From Tsukamurella sputi (GTDB lineage: Bacteria > Actinomycetota > Actinomycetes > Mycobacteriales > Mycobacteriaceae), in assembly GCF_007858445.1 (NCBI RefSeq), contig NZ_VIGV01000002.1:186001-250000 (forward strand): a stretch of 64,000 nt of DNA. Direction: 5' to 3'. The notes under the pieces are model-generated. The model did not search any database. It worked only from the letters and a program-made list of their open reading frames with translations, and was not told where the DNA came from. Each line of letters opens with the position of its first letter. Positions within the stretch are counted from its first letter, which is position 1. The position numbers and the translations under genes are program-made. Shown here in pieces: positions 1-13,162 of this stretch.

Positions 1-589
1 GCGCCGGCGGTGCGTTGTCCTTACCGCCGAGCACGTCCCGGATGTTCTTGATGGACTGGATCGCGGCGTAGATGCCCTCACCGGTGGCGGTGCGCTGGGC
101 GAGGTCGAGATGGTCGATCGCGTTGGTCGCGAGGGAGCGGTCCGGCGTGGGTGAGACCAGCAGCTGCGCGGTGCCGGCGAAGGAGACGATGCCGAGGTTC
201 ATTCCTTGCGGCAGCTCCGAGACGAACTTCTTCGCGGCGACCTTCGCCGCGTCGAGCCGGTTCGGCGAGACGTCGGTCGCCTCCATCGACTTCGACACAT
301 CGATCACCAATACGACGGTGGCCCGGCTGCGGGGCACCTTGCGCATGGCCTGCGGCCCGGACAGCGCGACCATGAGCACGATGAGACCGATGCTGAGCAG
401 CGCGATGGGGACGTGCCGGAACCGATTGCGTCCCGGAGGCGCCACCGAGTCCAGTACCGACATGTTGGCGAACTTCAACGCCCGCTTGCTACGCCGCTTC
501 TCGTTGTAGACGTACCCGGCGAGGATCGCGAGCACCACGAGGATGCCGAGCAACCAGACCGGGGTGGCGAGCGAGGTCAATCCGCCCAT
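1..589 (-). CDS. VWA-domain membrane protein, 3' end outside window (Rv1481-like)
   Basis: This is the N-terminal 196 residues of a von Willebrand factor A protein; the C-terminus lies beyond position 1. I translated it by hand from an ATG at 589. It has an N-terminal membrane segment (about residues 10-25), a basic stretch, a second membrane segment (about 61-77), and then the start of the VWA fold with a MIDAS-type DVSKSM motif. It follows the DUF58 gene with one base between stop and start, so it is the third gene of a moxR-DUF58-VWA operon, as in M. tuberculosis Rv1479-Rv1481. MoxR ATPases with VWA partners act as chaperone-like or metal-insertion systems; the substrate here is unknown. 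Confidence 0.85.
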   Translation of the reverse strand, partial: MGGLTSLATPVWLLGILVVLAILAGYVYNEKRRSKRALKFANMSVLDSVAPPGRNRFRHVPIALLSIGLIVLMVALSGPQAMRKVPRSRATVVLVIDVSKSMEATDVSPNRLDAAKVAAKKFVSELPQGMNLGIVSFAGTAQLLVSPTPDRSLATNAIDHLDLAQRTATGEGIYAAIQSIKNIRDVLGGKDNAPPA

Positions 590-590
590 G

Positions 591-1562
591 TCAGGAAGCA
601 CCAGCCAATCCACGTCGACGTGCGGCCACGAAGCGCACGATGTCTGCGAGCCAGTCGCGGTCGGTGCGCAGCTCGAGGACGGGCGCACCCACCCCGCGCA
701 GCGTGCGGGCCACCTGCTTGCGGTGCTCCTGCGCCGCGGCGGCGAACCGCTGCTGCAGCTCGGGGGTCACGGTCAGTTCGCGCACGGCACCGGACTCCGC
801 GTCGCGCAGGGCGATCTCGCCGACGGCCGGCAGTTCCACATCGCGTGGATCGAGCACCTCGACGGCGAGCACCTCGTGCCGCGCGGCCAGCCCGCGCAGC
901 TCGCGGACGTAGTCGATGTCGCCGAGGAAGTCGCTGATCACCACGACGAGACCGCGCGGCTGCTCGGGCCGGCGCAGGGCGTCCAGGGCGACGCGGATGT
1001 CGCCGCGCGTGCCCTCGACCGCCCGGGGAGCCGAGGCGATCGCCCGGAGCACCTTCTGACGCTGCGCACGCCCGGACTTGGGCTGCACGCGAACCAGCTG
1101 CGCACCGTTGGTGACGAGGCAGCCGACGCGGTTCGCGGCGCCGCTCACCAGGTGCACCACTGCGGCGGACGCCGCGACGGCGAGGTCGCGCTTCGTCCCG
1201 CCCGTGGAGCCGAAGTCCATCGACGCCGACAGGTCGACGACGATCCAGGTCTGCAGCTCGCGATCGGCGATCATCTGCCGCACATGCGGGTGCGTGGTGC
1301 GCGCGGTGACGGACCAGTCCATGAGGCGCACGTCGTCGCCGGGCGTGTAGGGCCGCGACTCCCCCGGCTCCGACCCCGGGCCGGGCAGGAGTCCCTGGTG
1401 GTCACCCTTGAGCACGCCGTCGAGACGACGCCGGACGAGCAGTTCCAGCATCTTCAACGACGCCTGCATCCGGGCCTCGTCGACCTCACCGCCGGCGAAG
1501 CTCGGCAGCGGGGTGTGCGGCGCGGCGGAACCCGGCGGCCGGACGGGGGGTGTCGCGGGCAT
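591..1562 (-). CDS. DUF58 domain-containing protein (Rv1480-like)
   Basis: A 323-residue soluble protein. It carries the DUF58 signature near residues 60-85 (PGSEPGESRPYTPGDDVRLM followed by DWSVTAR) and a degenerate VWA-like fold behind it with VVDLSASMDF. DUF58 proteins are encoded with MoxR AAA+ ATPases and VWA proteins and are thought to work with them. The ATG at 1562 is 2 nt from the moxR stop, so translation is probably coupled. The biochemical role is not known. The order moxR-DUF58-VWA matches M. tuberculosis Rv1479-Rv1481. Confidence 0.88.
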   Translation of the reverse strand: MPATPPVRPPGSAAPHTPLPSFAGGEVDEARMQASLKMLELLVRRRLDGVLKGDHQGLLPGPGSEPGESRPYTPGDDVRLMDWSVTARTTHPHVRQMIADRELQTWIVVDLSASMDFGSTGGTKRDLAVAASAAVVHLVSGAANRVGCLVTNGAQLVRVQPKSGRAQRQKVLRAIASAPRAVEGTRGDIRVALDALRRPEQPRGLVVVISDFLGDIDYVRELRGLAARHEVLAVEVLDPRDVELPAVGEIALRDAESGAVRELTVTPELQQRFAAAAQEHRKQVARTLRGVGAPVLELRTDRDWLADIVRFVAARRRGLAGAS

Positions 1563-1564
1563 CG

Positions 1565-2629
<1,065 letters not shown>

Positions 2630-2702
2630 GCAAAGTCCCCTTCGTCGTCGTTCCCCCGGCCCACGAGGACCCGTTCCCACGAGCGTACTGAATCCTCGAC
2701 GG

Positions 2703-4160
2703 TCAGCTGTTGATGACGCGGACGCCCTGCGACAGGAAGGTCGAGGCGTCGAAGGGAGCGATCCGCACGGCGCCACCCGACTGCGGGGACTCGAGGATCT
2801 GGTTGTTGCCCAGGTACATGGCCACGTGCTGGGTGCCTCCCGGACCACGGAAGACCATGTCGCCGCGCTTGAGCTGGCTGATCGGCACCTTGTTACCGGT
2901 CGTGTACTGGTACCCCGAGTACTTGGGCAGCGCGATGCCGACGGCGGCGTACATGTAGGCCATCAGGCCCGAGCAGTCGAAGCCGATCCTGTTGAAGTCG
3001 CCGTAGCTGTCGGCGACACCGCCGTCGCGGACGCCCTTCGTCGCGCCCCAGGCGTTGCCGCCGCCCCAGGCGTACTGGACGCCGATGACCGACATACCGC
3101 GCTGGATCACGGTCTCGATCATCTGCGCGCCGCTCATACCCGCAGCGCTGGTGGCGGCCTGCGCAGCCGGAGCGGCAGCGGCGGGCGCCGCCTGGCCCGT
3201 CACCGCGGCGAACGGATTCGTGAACAGCGACGACGCCTGGCCGACGATGCTCTGGGCGAAGTTGCGTGCCGCGGCGAGAGGATCCGCGGAGTCGGTGGTA
3301 CCCGCCTGTGCAGCGGGGGCTGCAGCCGCGGCCGGGGCCGCCGGAGCGGCGGGCGCCGCGACCTGCTGGGTCTGCTGTTCGTCGACGACGTACTGCGCGT
3401 AGATCTTCTGCTGGACGGCGCGGTCGTCGGCGCGCTTGGCCTCGTCCAGGGCCCGCTGCGCGAGCTCGCGCTGGGCGCTGAGCTTGGTCTGCTCCTGCTC
3501 CTGCGTGGAGAGCGTGGCGACCGTCGTGGTGATCGAGTCCTCGGCCGACTTCTTGCGTTCGGCCGCGGCGGCGGTCGCTGCGTCCGCCTGGACCTTCGCC
3601 GCCCGTGCGGCCGTCCGCGAGGCCTCTGCACGCGACTTCGCGGCCTGGAGGTTCCCGAGCGCCACGCGCTGCTTGTCGGCGACGATGCGCAGCGTCGAAG
3701 CTCGATCGACGGCCTCGCCGGGATCGTTGCCGCCCAGGGTGTTGACCAGCGCCCCGGCGCTGTTGCCCTGCGCGTACGCGGCGCGCACCACGGTGTCGAA
3801 GGAATCCTGCGCCGTCTTGATCTTGGCGTCGGACTCGGCGACGGCGGTCTCCGAGACCTTGATCGCGCCGTTGGCGGCGGTCGCGGCGTCACGTGCGGAC
3901 TGCAGGTCGACCACTGCGCGGTTGACCGACTGGCGCTTCGACGCGACGTCTCCGCGAAGATCAGCGATGCGCTGATCCGCCTGCGCGATGCGGTCGACGA
4001 GCGCGGCGACCACGTTCGCGGGGTTGGCGTCGGTGCCGTTGGGCTCAGCGAAGACCGGCCCCGTCGCAGCGACGGATCCGGCGACCAGCGAGCCGGTGGC
4101 GACCGCCGCGAGCAGCGACCGCGCAGCGAGATTCGTGGCGGGGTGTGCCGTACGCCTCAA
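2703..4160 (-). CDS. ripA: NlpC/P60 peptidoglycan endopeptidase, RipA-like
   Basis: A 485-residue secreted cell-wall hydrolase. It has a signal peptide ending near residue 38 (VFAEP), then a long alanine-rich coiled coil (about 45-265) and a Pro/Ala linker (about 270-350). The C-terminal NlpC/P60 domain has the catalytic Cys396 (FDCSGL), His445 (TQHVAMYL) and a third residue at about Glu457. RipA-type enzymes cleave the peptide stems of septal peptidoglycan to separate daughter cells, and the coiled coil keeps the enzyme inhibited until activated. Start is TTG at 4160 with GGGAGA upstream. Only one NlpC/P60 gene is present, whereas M. tuberculosis has ripA and ripB in tandem. Confidence 0.9.
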   Translation of the reverse strand: MRRTAHPATNLAARSLLAAVATGSLVAGSVAATGPVFAEPNGTDANPANVVAALVDRIAQADQRIADLRGDVASKRQSVNRAVVDLQSARDAATAANGAIKVSETAVAESDAKIKTAQDSFDTVVRAAYAQGNSAGALVNTLGGNDPGEAVDRASTLRIVADKQRVALGNLQAAKSRAEASRTAARAAKVQADAATAAAAERKKSAEDSITTTVATLSTQEQEQTKLSAQRELAQRALDEAKRADDRAVQQKIYAQYVVDEQQTQQVAAPAAPAAPAAAAAPAAQAGTTDSADPLAAARNFAQSIVGQASSLFTNPFAAVTGQAAPAAAAPAAQAATSAAGMSGAQMIETVIQRGMSVIGVQYAWGGGNAWGATKGVRDGGVADSYGDFNRIGFDCSGLMAYMYAAVGIALPKYSGYQYTTGNKVPISQLKRGDMVFRGPGGTQHVAMYLGNNQILESPQSGGAVRIAPFDASTFLSQGVRVINS

Positions 4161-4284
4161 GGTGTCTCCCTCAACTCAAGACTCGTTCATACCCGATGTG
4201 TACGCATGGGCCACACGCACAACATTGGCTTCACTCGTACCGTACGGCACTTTCACAACAATAGAAAACACGAATCACAAACTA

Positions 4285-4294
4285 CACACGTGTG
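4285..4294. promoter_or_regulatory. Palindrome in the ripA upstream region
   Basis: The 10-bp palindrome CACACGTGTG sits about 125 bp upstream of the ripA start, within a 240-bp intergenic stretch (4161-4401) that is AT-richer than the rest of the window. A TATTGT hexamer on the minus strand (complement of 4257-4262) could be a -10 element nearer the gene. A regulator cannot be assigned from sequence alone. Confidence 0.25.
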
Positions 4295-4401
4295 AGTTTC
4301 CGGAAAGCACGGCTGATCTGCTGCGATCACGAAGCTGGGAATGGCTTTCGATTCGGACAGCGCGAGTGAATCACACAGCTGGAATTTCGAATGAATGTGC
4401 G

Positions 4402-5031
4402 CTATTCGTTCGATCGAACAGCGGAAGCGCCATTCTCTTCGGACGACGTCGCCGCCGCGGCACCGGCCGCGCCGGCCCGACGGGCAGCGTCGACCTCGCG
4501 GCTGCGCCGCCGGGTCACCACGCGCGCGATTCCGGCGAGCGCGGCGACGAAGAGCACGAGGGCGACCGTGAACCCGGTCCACGGGAAGGTCGCGTCGTGC
4601 GCGACGTCGGCGAAGTCCTCGGCCGCCTTCGGCGGGTTGTTCAGCGCGAGCCGACCGTTGTAGCCGTCCTGCCCCTTCTCGATCTGGTAGCGCGAGAGTT
4701 GCGTCGAGTAGCCGGCCACCTGGGTCGGCGACATCACGAGCACCGTCAACGGGTGGTCCGCATCGGCGTGCGTCCGCCTACCGAGCTCGGTACCGAGATC
4801 CCGGAGCGACGTGTCCGGGTTGTAATCGTGCGCGAGGACGATCACCTGGAAGTTCTCGATGCCCTTCGCCCGCGCCTCACTGACGACGCGCACCAGCTGG
4901 GGCACGGAGTCCTGGTAGGCCGGGTTGAGCACGGCGACGCCGTCCCGCGCGAGGTCCGCCTGCAGCGCGGACAGATCCACGTCCTTCGGAACTTCGGTGA
5001 GAATCGGCAGCGCACCAGGCAGAGAACCCAT
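4402..5031 (-). CDS. Rv1476-like single-pass membrane protein
   Basis: About 209 residues from ATG 5031; a GTG at 5040 would add three residues. The N-terminal domain of about 135 residues is followed by one membrane helix (roughly residues 150-170, TGFTVALVLFVAALAGIARV). A basic, Ala-rich cytoplasmic tail comes last. It lies between acn and ripA, the position of Rv1476 in M. tuberculosis, and I assign it on synteny plus topology. Its function is unknown. It is divergent from acn, and the 170-bp gap between them holds the AcnR box. Confidence 0.8.
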   Translation of the reverse strand: MGSLPGALPILTEVPKDVDLSALQADLARDGVAVLNPAYQDSVPQLVRVVSEARAKGIENFQVIVLAHDYNPDTSLRDLGTELGRRTHADADHPLTVLVMSPTQVAGYSTQLSRYQIEKGQDGYNGRLALNNPPKAAEDFADVAHDATFPWTGFTVALVLFVAALAGIARVVTRRRSREVDAARRAGAAGAAAATSSEENGASAVRSNE

Positions 5032-5083
5032 GAGCCTCACAGTACGACACGCCCGCGGACCGCCCGGTAACGAGGCACAATGA

Positions 5084-8017
<2,934 letters not shown>

Positions 8018-8040
8018 TCTCCGTCTTCGAGCACGCGTGA

Positions 8041-8073
8041 CGGCGGGCCCGGCCCCAGCGGCCGGGCCCGCCG
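8041..8073 (+). terminator. Strong hairpin between acnA and acnR
   Basis: A perfect 14-bp stem (CGGCGGGCCCGGCC, 8041-8054, pairing with 8060-8073) with a 5-nt loop, starting 24 nt after the acnA stop. It has no U-tract, which is common for terminator hairpins in high-GC actinobacteria. It probably ends or attenuates acn transcription before acnR. Confidence 0.75.
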
Positions 8074-8124
8074 TTCGCGTAGCGGACCTCCGATTACTGT
8101 TCCCGTTGGATCAGGAGCGATCTC

Positions 8125-8688
8125 ATGCCCAAGGTCAGCGACGATCACCTCGCCGCGCGACGCCGTCAGATCCTCGACGGCGCGCGGACCTGCTTCGCCG
8201 AATACGGCTACGACGGCGCGACCGTCCGCCGCCTTGAGGCCGCCACCGGGCTCTCCCGTGGCGCGATCTTCCACCACTTCCGCGACAAGGACGCGCTGTT
8301 CCTGGCGCTGGCCCGCGAGGACGCGGAGCGGATGGCCGACATCGCGGCGGAGGAGGGCCTCGTACAGGTCATGCGCGACATGCTCAGCCATCCCGAGCGC
8401 TTCGACTGGCTGGGCACCCGGCTCGAGATCGCCCGCCGCCTCAAGAACGACGCCGACTTCCGCGCGGAGTGGACCGAGCGGAGCGCCGAACTGACCGAGG
8501 CCACACTGCGCCGGCTCGAACGGCAGAAGCAGCGCGGCCGGCTGCGCGACGATCTCCCCACCGACGTCATCCTCGGCTACCTGGATCTCGTCCTCGACGG
8601 CCTGGTGACGCACCTGGCCTCGGGCCGCCCGACGGCGGGCCTCGAGGCCGTCCTCGACCTCGTCGAGGAGAGTGTGCGCCGCCCCTAG
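8125..8688 (+). CDS. acnR: TetR family regulator of aconitase (AcnR/Rv1474c-like)
   Basis: A 187-residue TetR protein. The N-terminal helix-turn-helix covers about residues 14-60 (AATGLSRGAIFHHFRDKDAL), and the rest is a helical ligand-binding domain. Position directly downstream of acnA is conserved in Mycobacterium (Rv1474c) and Corynebacterium, where AcnR represses acn. The matching operator over the acn promoter supports the same role. The last four bases overlap the convergent membrane-protein gene. Confidence 0.9.
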   Translation: MPKVSDDHLAARRRQILDGARTCFAEYGYDGATVRRLEAATGLSRGAIFHHFRDKDALFLALAREDAERMADIAAEEGLVQVMRDMLSHPERFDWLGTRLEIARRLKNDADFRAEWTERSAELTEATLRRLERQKQRGRLRDDLPTDVILGYLDLVLDGLVTHLASGRPTAGLEAVLDLVEESVRRP

Positions 8689-9368
8689 CGCTTCTGCAGC
8701 GCCATCACCGTCGATGTGATGCCCAGGCCGAGCAACAGGACGCCCGCGAACACGGTCAGGTACAGCCCGAACCCCGTGGAGGCGTTCACGAGGGACGAGT
8801 ACTTCGACGCCACCGACGTGATGTTCGCGAGGTCGTACCCGGCGAGGCCCGCGACGATCAGGCCCGCGATCGCGGCGACGATGCCCGAGATCAGACGCAG
8901 CGGAGCACTGGTCGAGGGCAGCACCGCCGCCGCCACCGCCACCGCCGCCGCGATCAGCCCCACGAACAGGGTGATCCAGCCGTCGCTGCCGTCGATGCCG
9001 GAGACCGACTTGGTGAAGCTGCTCGCACCGATCGACGCCGAGACCGACGCCCATGGCAGGAACGCGCCGATGATCGCGAGGAGGCCCGCGCCGGCGATCA
9101 CGAACTGCAGGATCCGGCTAATCCCGCCCTGAGTACCCGCCGGCACGCCACCGAACGCGCCGGCGCCGCCGAACGCACCCTGTGGTCCGAACTGCCCCCG
9201 CGATCCGAAGGCGCCGGGCTGCCCGTAGAGATGCTCGCCGAACCGGCGGGGTACGGGCTGACCGGCGTAGGGCTGCCGCTGTCCGTACGACAGAGGGGGC
9301 TGGTAGGGCGGGACCGGGCCGCCGGGCTGCTGCTGGGGTCGCGGGTATCCGCCCTGGTTGTAGGTCAT
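8685..9368 (-). CDS. Proline/glycine-rich N-terminus membrane protein, four predicted helices
   Basis: A 227-residue protein I do not recognise as a named family. The first 80 residues are rich in Pro, Gln, Gly and Tyr (low complexity, probably cytoplasmic). Four hydrophobic segments follow at about residues 85-105, 130-150, 160-180 and 200-222. The layout resembles many actinobacterial envelope proteins with a disordered N-terminus and a four-helix core. It is convergent with acnR with a 4-bp overlap. No function can be inferred. Confidence 0.7.
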   Translation of the reverse strand: MTYNQGGYPRPQQQPGGPVPPYQPPLSYGQRQPYAGQPVPRRFGEHLYGQPGAFGSRGQFGPQGAFGGAGAFGGVPAGTQGGISRILQFVIAGAGLLAIIGAFLPWASVSASIGASSFTKSVSGIDGSDGWITLFVGLIAAAVAVAAAVLPSTSAPLRLISGIVAAIAGLIVAGLAGYDLANITSVASKYSSLVNASTGFGLYLTVFAGVLLLGLGITSTVMALQKR

Positions 9369-9431
9369 GCGGGGAGCGTATCCCCGTCCGCCTTACGGAA
9401 CGGTTGCGAACGCCTGAAGGAAGCCCGGCGT

Positions 9432-10256
9432 CTAACGCCCCTCGGGCGGAGTGGCGTAGAGGAACACCGCGCCACCCGGATCCTTCGCCGACCCCATCGT
9501 GGCCCAGGGCGTGACCTCGGCGGACCGCAGGATCTCGCCACCGGCGTCGACGATGCGCTGCTCGGCAGCGGCGGTGTCCTCGACCGTCAGGTACACCTGC
9601 CAGAACGACGGCATACCGTCACCGAAGACGCCCGAGTCGAACAGCGGCGCGGCGTCCATGATCCCCGCGACTCCGTCCTGCGCGCCCGCAGGACCGGCGA
9701 GCACCTGGCTGTACCGGTCCGGGCCGAAGGAGCCCTCCTTGCCGCCGCTGCCGATCTCCTGCAGGGTCCAACCGAAGACGCTGCGGTAGAAGCCGAGCGA
9801 GGCGTCGTAGCTGCGGCTCATGCAGTCGAACCAGTACGGGGTGCCGGGGACCCCGCGCTCGACGAATCCGGGATGGGTACCGGGCTGCCAGACGCCGATC
9901 GCGGCACCGACCGGGTCGATGAAGAAGCCGAAGCTGCCGAGTTCTCCCACCGCGGTCGCGGGCACGATCACCGACGCGCCCGCCTCGACAGCGGAATCGA
10001 GCGACGCCGCGGCGTCGTCCGTGCGCAGGTACACCGACCACACGTCACCCGGGGCGTCACCACCGTCCGGCGGCGACATGACGCCCGCGACGAGATCCCC
10101 GTTGACCCGGAAGTTGCGGTAGCCACCGTGCTCCGGGTCCGCCGGATCCGCCTCCCAGCCGAAGACCGCGCCGTAGAACTCGACTGCGGCATCGACGTCG
10201 GAGCTCATCAGATCGATCCAGGCGGGTGCGCCGACGGGCGCCGTGTACTCGGTCAT
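9432..10256 (-). CDS. VOC family protein with two glyoxalase-like domains
   Basis: A 274-residue protein made of two vicinal-oxygen-chelate modules, about residues 8-130 and 140-268. Each begins with a PxWxDxMSxxxxxAxxFYxxVFGW pattern (first repeat FYGAVFGWE, second FYRSVFGWT). This double-module build is common in actinobacterial glyoxalase/bleomycin-resistance-like proteins. The substrate is unknown. It is transcribed alone; the upstream YdcF-like gene ends 32 bp away. Confidence 0.85.
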   Translation of the reverse strand: MTEYTAPVGAPAWIDLMSSDVDAAVEFYGAVFGWEADPADPEHGGYRNFRVNGDLVAGVMSPPDGGDAPGDVWSVYLRTDDAAASLDSAVEAGASVIVPATAVGELGSFGFFIDPVGAAIGVWQPGTHPGFVERGVPGTPYWFDCMSRSYDASLGFYRSVFGWTLQEIGSGGKEGSFGPDRYSQVLAGPAGAQDGVAGIMDAAPLFDSGVFGDGMPSFWQVYLTVEDTAAAEQRIVDAGGEILRSAEVTPWATMGSAKDPGGAVFLYATPPEGR

Positions 10257-10288
10257 GGGCTAAACCTTGCACACCCCGCCGACAAGTT

Positions 10289-11038
10289 CTAGATCTTCGC
10301 GACGCCTCGTGCGTCCCGGTACACGGCGGCCACGCCGCTGGCGGACATCGGCGCCGACTGGATCTTGGCGTCGGACGCGACGACGGCCTGCAGGGTGATC
10401 CCCGCGACCAGGAAGTCCGCCACCGAACGCCGAGTGTGGTCGGCGGAGGTGACGAGCACCGCGCCGTTGCCGAAGCCGTTCTGCTGCATGAGCACAGCGG
10501 TGTTGATCGCGTTGCCCTGCGTCGAGCCGGCCTTCTCCTCGGTGTAGATGCGGGTGCCGGAGACGCCCTGCGCGAGCAGCCACTCCTTCATCGCCGCCGC
10601 CTCGGTCTTGCCCGCCTTCGGCGCGCCGCCGGTCACGACGATCGGGAACGCCGGATAGGCCTGCGCGACGGCGAGTCCCTTGGTGAGGCGCTCGACGAGA
10701 ATCGGCCGCATCGCGCCGTTGTCCTCGAGTCCGTACCCGAGGATCACGATCGCCGTCCCGGGCGCCACACCCCCGGGCACCTGGTCCGTGAGCGGGAAGG
10801 TGAGCGCCTTGTTCACGTTCGTCATCAGCGCCACCACCTTCTGCGCCTGATCGAGCGGCATCTGGTTGATGGCCGCCTGCGCGCCGGCGGTGTTCCCCGC
10901 CGCCTGCTGTTCGATGGCCGTGTCCGTCAGGGAGGAGGTCGACGGGGCCGCGCCCGCGGTCCCGATGGTCACCGTCGCGATCGCGGCGACCGCCACCGTG
11001 GCCGACAGTACCGAGCGGATGAAACCAGAGACACGCAT
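10289..11038 (-). CDS. Secreted YdcF/DUF218 (SanA-like) family protein
   Basis: A 249-residue protein with a signal peptide (cleavage after about residue 30, TAGAAPS). The DUF218 domain begins at about residue 90: AIVILGYGL, then FPIVVTGG and an acidic/Gly-rich TEEKAGSTQGNA motif followed by a late TSADHTRRS. Family members have been linked to envelope and vancomycin-tolerance phenotypes, but the activity is unclear. CGGAGG lies 5-6 nt before the ATG. Divergent from the SMI1/KNR4 gene. Confidence 0.8.
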   Translation of the reverse strand: MRVSGFIRSVLSATVAVAAIATVTIGTAGAAPSTSSLTDTAIEQQAAGNTAGAQAAINQMPLDQAQKVVALMTNVNKALTFPLTDQVPGGVAPGTAIVILGYGLEDNGAMRPILVERLTKGLAVAQAYPAFPIVVTGGAPKAGKTEAAAMKEWLLAQGVSGTRIYTEEKAGSTQGNAINTAVLMQQNGFGNGAVLVTSADHTRRSVADFLVAGITLQAVVASDAKIQSAPMSASGVAAVYRDARGVAKI

Positions 11039-11150
11039 CTTGACCTCCGTGACAAATGTGACTACTGGTGGAAAACTACACCACCGAGGTCTGTGTTGCT
11101 ACGCGACCTCAAAAGATGTGACCCCATCCGTGCCTGCGGTACAAAGACGC

Positions 11151-12545
11151 ATGGCCTTGCAACGCCTCACGGACCTCGCACTCTGGCACCGTTGTCTGGC
11201 GGCGGTGGCCGCCTCCCGCGCCGGGATGCCGCCGACGGACACCGCCGTCAGCCTGGGCTCCCTGAGCCGACAGAGCTACGGCACGACCGGAGCCAGCGGT
11301 CCGGGCATCAGTCACGCCGACATCGGTCCAACGGTCCTGGAATCGCTCGTCGAGCGTCTGTCCGAGGAGGACCAGATCGCCTTCCGCGCGTCGATCGCGC
11401 CGGATGGAAGCGCCGAGGTGCTGCTGGTCGATCTGAACCTGCCGCCACTCGCCGGCGCGAGTCCGGTCGGGCACATCGATGGCGTCGTTCTCGCACCCGA
11501 CACGCTTCCCGAGCCCTATCGTCGCCGCCCCGTCGCGATCGATCGGCCGCGGTCATCGCACGCCGATCCGGACACCGTGCGGCGGATCGTGCGGTCCGCA
11601 CTCCCCGACGCTCCGCCTGCACCTCCATCAACGCTCGCCGAGGCCCAAAGGTCGGTCCGCCACCGTCTTCCCGACGACGTGCTGGCCATGTACGAGACCG
11701 CCGGATCGGGGTACCTGCTCCTGCAGCCGGGCGGCACCGCCATCTCGTACGACGAGATCGATTTCGAGTCGGACGAGGAACTGCACGAGATGACGATCTT
11801 CGGACTCGGCATCCCCGAACGCAACTACTGCACGGCTCCGGCCCGCGCCTACGCGTGGCCCCACGTCGCCACCGAGGTCGTGATGCCCGACCCGACCGAA
11901 CGGGTGCAGCCCCTGGGCCACTCGCCCGCCTGGTTCCTCGTCGGCGCGGACACCTACGGCGGGTATTACGTCGCCGACCTCGCGCCGGGGCCGCGAGGCA
12001 CCTACGGGCAGATCCTGCACGTGACGAGGGAGTCGTCGATGGGCGCGCGATGGGTCGCGCCGTCCCTCACCGAATTCCTCCTGCGTGGCGATCACCCCGA
12101 TGCCGACCCGTACTTCGGGGACGTCGCCCCGCCGACGTCCGTGCGGATCGGAGACCACACGGACCAGACGATGACCGACGTCACCCCCGACACCGAGGTG
12201 CTGCACATCAACGCGGTGTCGACGCCCGTGGATCTCGTCCCACTCGGTGGGCACCCGCGGCTGCGGTCGGTGGCCATCACCACCGACCGCGTCGCCGGAT
12301 TCGAGAGCGTTCTCCCAACGCTCCCCGTGCTCGAGTACCTCGAGCTGCCGTACTCGGTGTGGACCTCGCTCATCGCCGATGGAGCCGTACCGAACCGGTT
12401 GGCCGCCGCCGGGTTCTCGGGCGCCCCGGGTGATCTCGTCTCCCCCGTCGGGCTGGCCAACTCGCTACTGACGATGCGCGGCCTCGAGCCCGTTCCGATC
12501 ACCCGCATCCGCGCGGACGGCACCGTCGAACAGTTCGTGCCGTAG
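11151..12545 (+). CDS. SMI1/KNR4 domain-containing protein
   Basis: A 464-residue soluble protein. The SMI1/KNR4-like fold covers roughly residues 165-310 (LPDDVLAMYETAGSGYLLL, later AWFLVGADTYGGYYVADL). The N-terminal 150 and C-terminal 150 residues have no clear family; the C-terminal part reads like a short leucine-rich or beta-solenoid region (LRSVAITTDRVAGFESVLP). SMI1/KNR4 proteins in bacteria are often immunity proteins for polymorphic toxins, but no toxin gene is adjacent. I cannot assign a role. The ATG at 11151 was chosen because the longer open frame overlaps the divergent gene. Confidence 0.7.
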   Translation: MALQRLTDLALWHRCLAAVAASRAGMPPTDTAVSLGSLSRQSYGTTGASGPGISHADIGPTVLESLVERLSEEDQIAFRASIAPDGSAEVLLVDLNLPPLAGASPVGHIDGVVLAPDTLPEPYRRRPVAIDRPRSSHADPDTVRRIVRSALPDAPPAPPSTLAEAQRSVRHRLPDDVLAMYETAGSGYLLLQPGGTAISYDEIDFESDEELHEMTIFGLGIPERNYCTAPARAYAWPHVATEVVMPDPTERVQPLGHSPAWFLVGADTYGGYYVADLAPGPRGTYGQILHVTRESSMGARWVAPSLTEFLLRGDHPDADPYFGDVAPPTSVRIGDHTDQTMTDVTPDTEVLHINAVSTPVDLVPLGGHPRLRSVAITTDRVAGFESVLPTLPVLEYLELPYSVWTSLIADGAVPNRLAAAGFSGAPGDLVSPVGLANSLLTMRGLEPVPITRIRADGTVEQFVP

Positions 12546-12569
12546 CGGTACCGGCGGTGGAGCGCGCCA

Positions 12570-13097
12570 TCAGTCGGGCTTGATCTCCCAACTGTCCTGG
12601 CCGTCCATAGGCCCGACCTTGTAGGTGAGGGCGCCTGTGGCACCACTGGAGTCGGTCACCTTGCAGGCGATGTCCTTGCCGGGCTCGAGCGCCTTGAGGC
12701 CCGTGCCGCAATCGACGGTGACCTTGTCGTTGACACGCGCCGAGACGTCCGGCGCGAGCTTCGGCCCCGTCGTCGCCAGATCGTAGAGCTTCGCGGTGGT
12801 GACGTAGTCGACGTTCATGTCCTTGTCACGGACCGTCACCTTCACGGGCACGGTCGCCTCCTTGACCTTCGCGTCGCAGGTGAAGGTCGCGTCGACCTCG
12901 GGCTTGGCGTTCGACCGGTCGCAGGATACGGAGTCGACCTTGTACGCGGCGCCGGCCTTCGTGTATTCCGAATCGAGCTTGTCCTTGATCTGCGTCTCCA
13001 GCTTGTCGAAGTCGAGCTTCGTCCCGAACATCGAGCACCCCGCGATCAGCGGCAACAGAGCGGCGCCCGCGGCGATTCCAGCAGTCTTCATCTTCAT
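12570..13097 (-). CDS. DUF4333 lipoprotein, first of a paralogous pair
   Basis: A 175-residue lipoprotein with a lipobox (PLIAGC, Cys about residue 20). The mature part contains two DUF4333-like units with paired cysteines: VDSVSCDRSNAKPEV then FTCDAKVKEATVPVKV, and later VDCGTGLKALEPGKDIACKV. DUF4333 domains occur in mycobacterial surface proteins; function unknown. The protein is clearly homologous to the one encoded at 14271-14777, and a GDPD gene lies between them. I prefer ATG 13097 because it gives a normal short lipoprotein signal peptide. Confidence 0.85.
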   Translation of the reverse strand: MKMKTAGIAAGAALLPLIAGCSMFGTKLDFDKLETQIKDKLDSEYTKAGAAYKVDSVSCDRSNAKPEVDATFTCDAKVKEATVPVKVTVRDKDMNVDYVTTAKLYDLATTGPKLAPDVSARVNDKVTVDCGTGLKALEPGKDIACKVTDSSGATGALTYKVGPMDGQDSWEIKPD

Positions 13098-13162
13098 GAA
13101 TTCGTACTGTAGCCGACGTTTCCCCCGGTTCGTCACCCCTGTCAGCGACGCTACGGCGACCG

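Noticed and set aside
3136-3380. Repetitive Ala/Pro-coding sequence in ripA as a possible DNA repeat
   Set aside because: It is the low-complexity linker of the protein; no exact repeat unit is seen.
11066-11085. TGGTG...CACCA repeat between the YdcF-like and SMI1/KNR4 genes
   Set aside because: Arms are only 5 bp and no regulator gene is adjacent; chance is likely in this composition.
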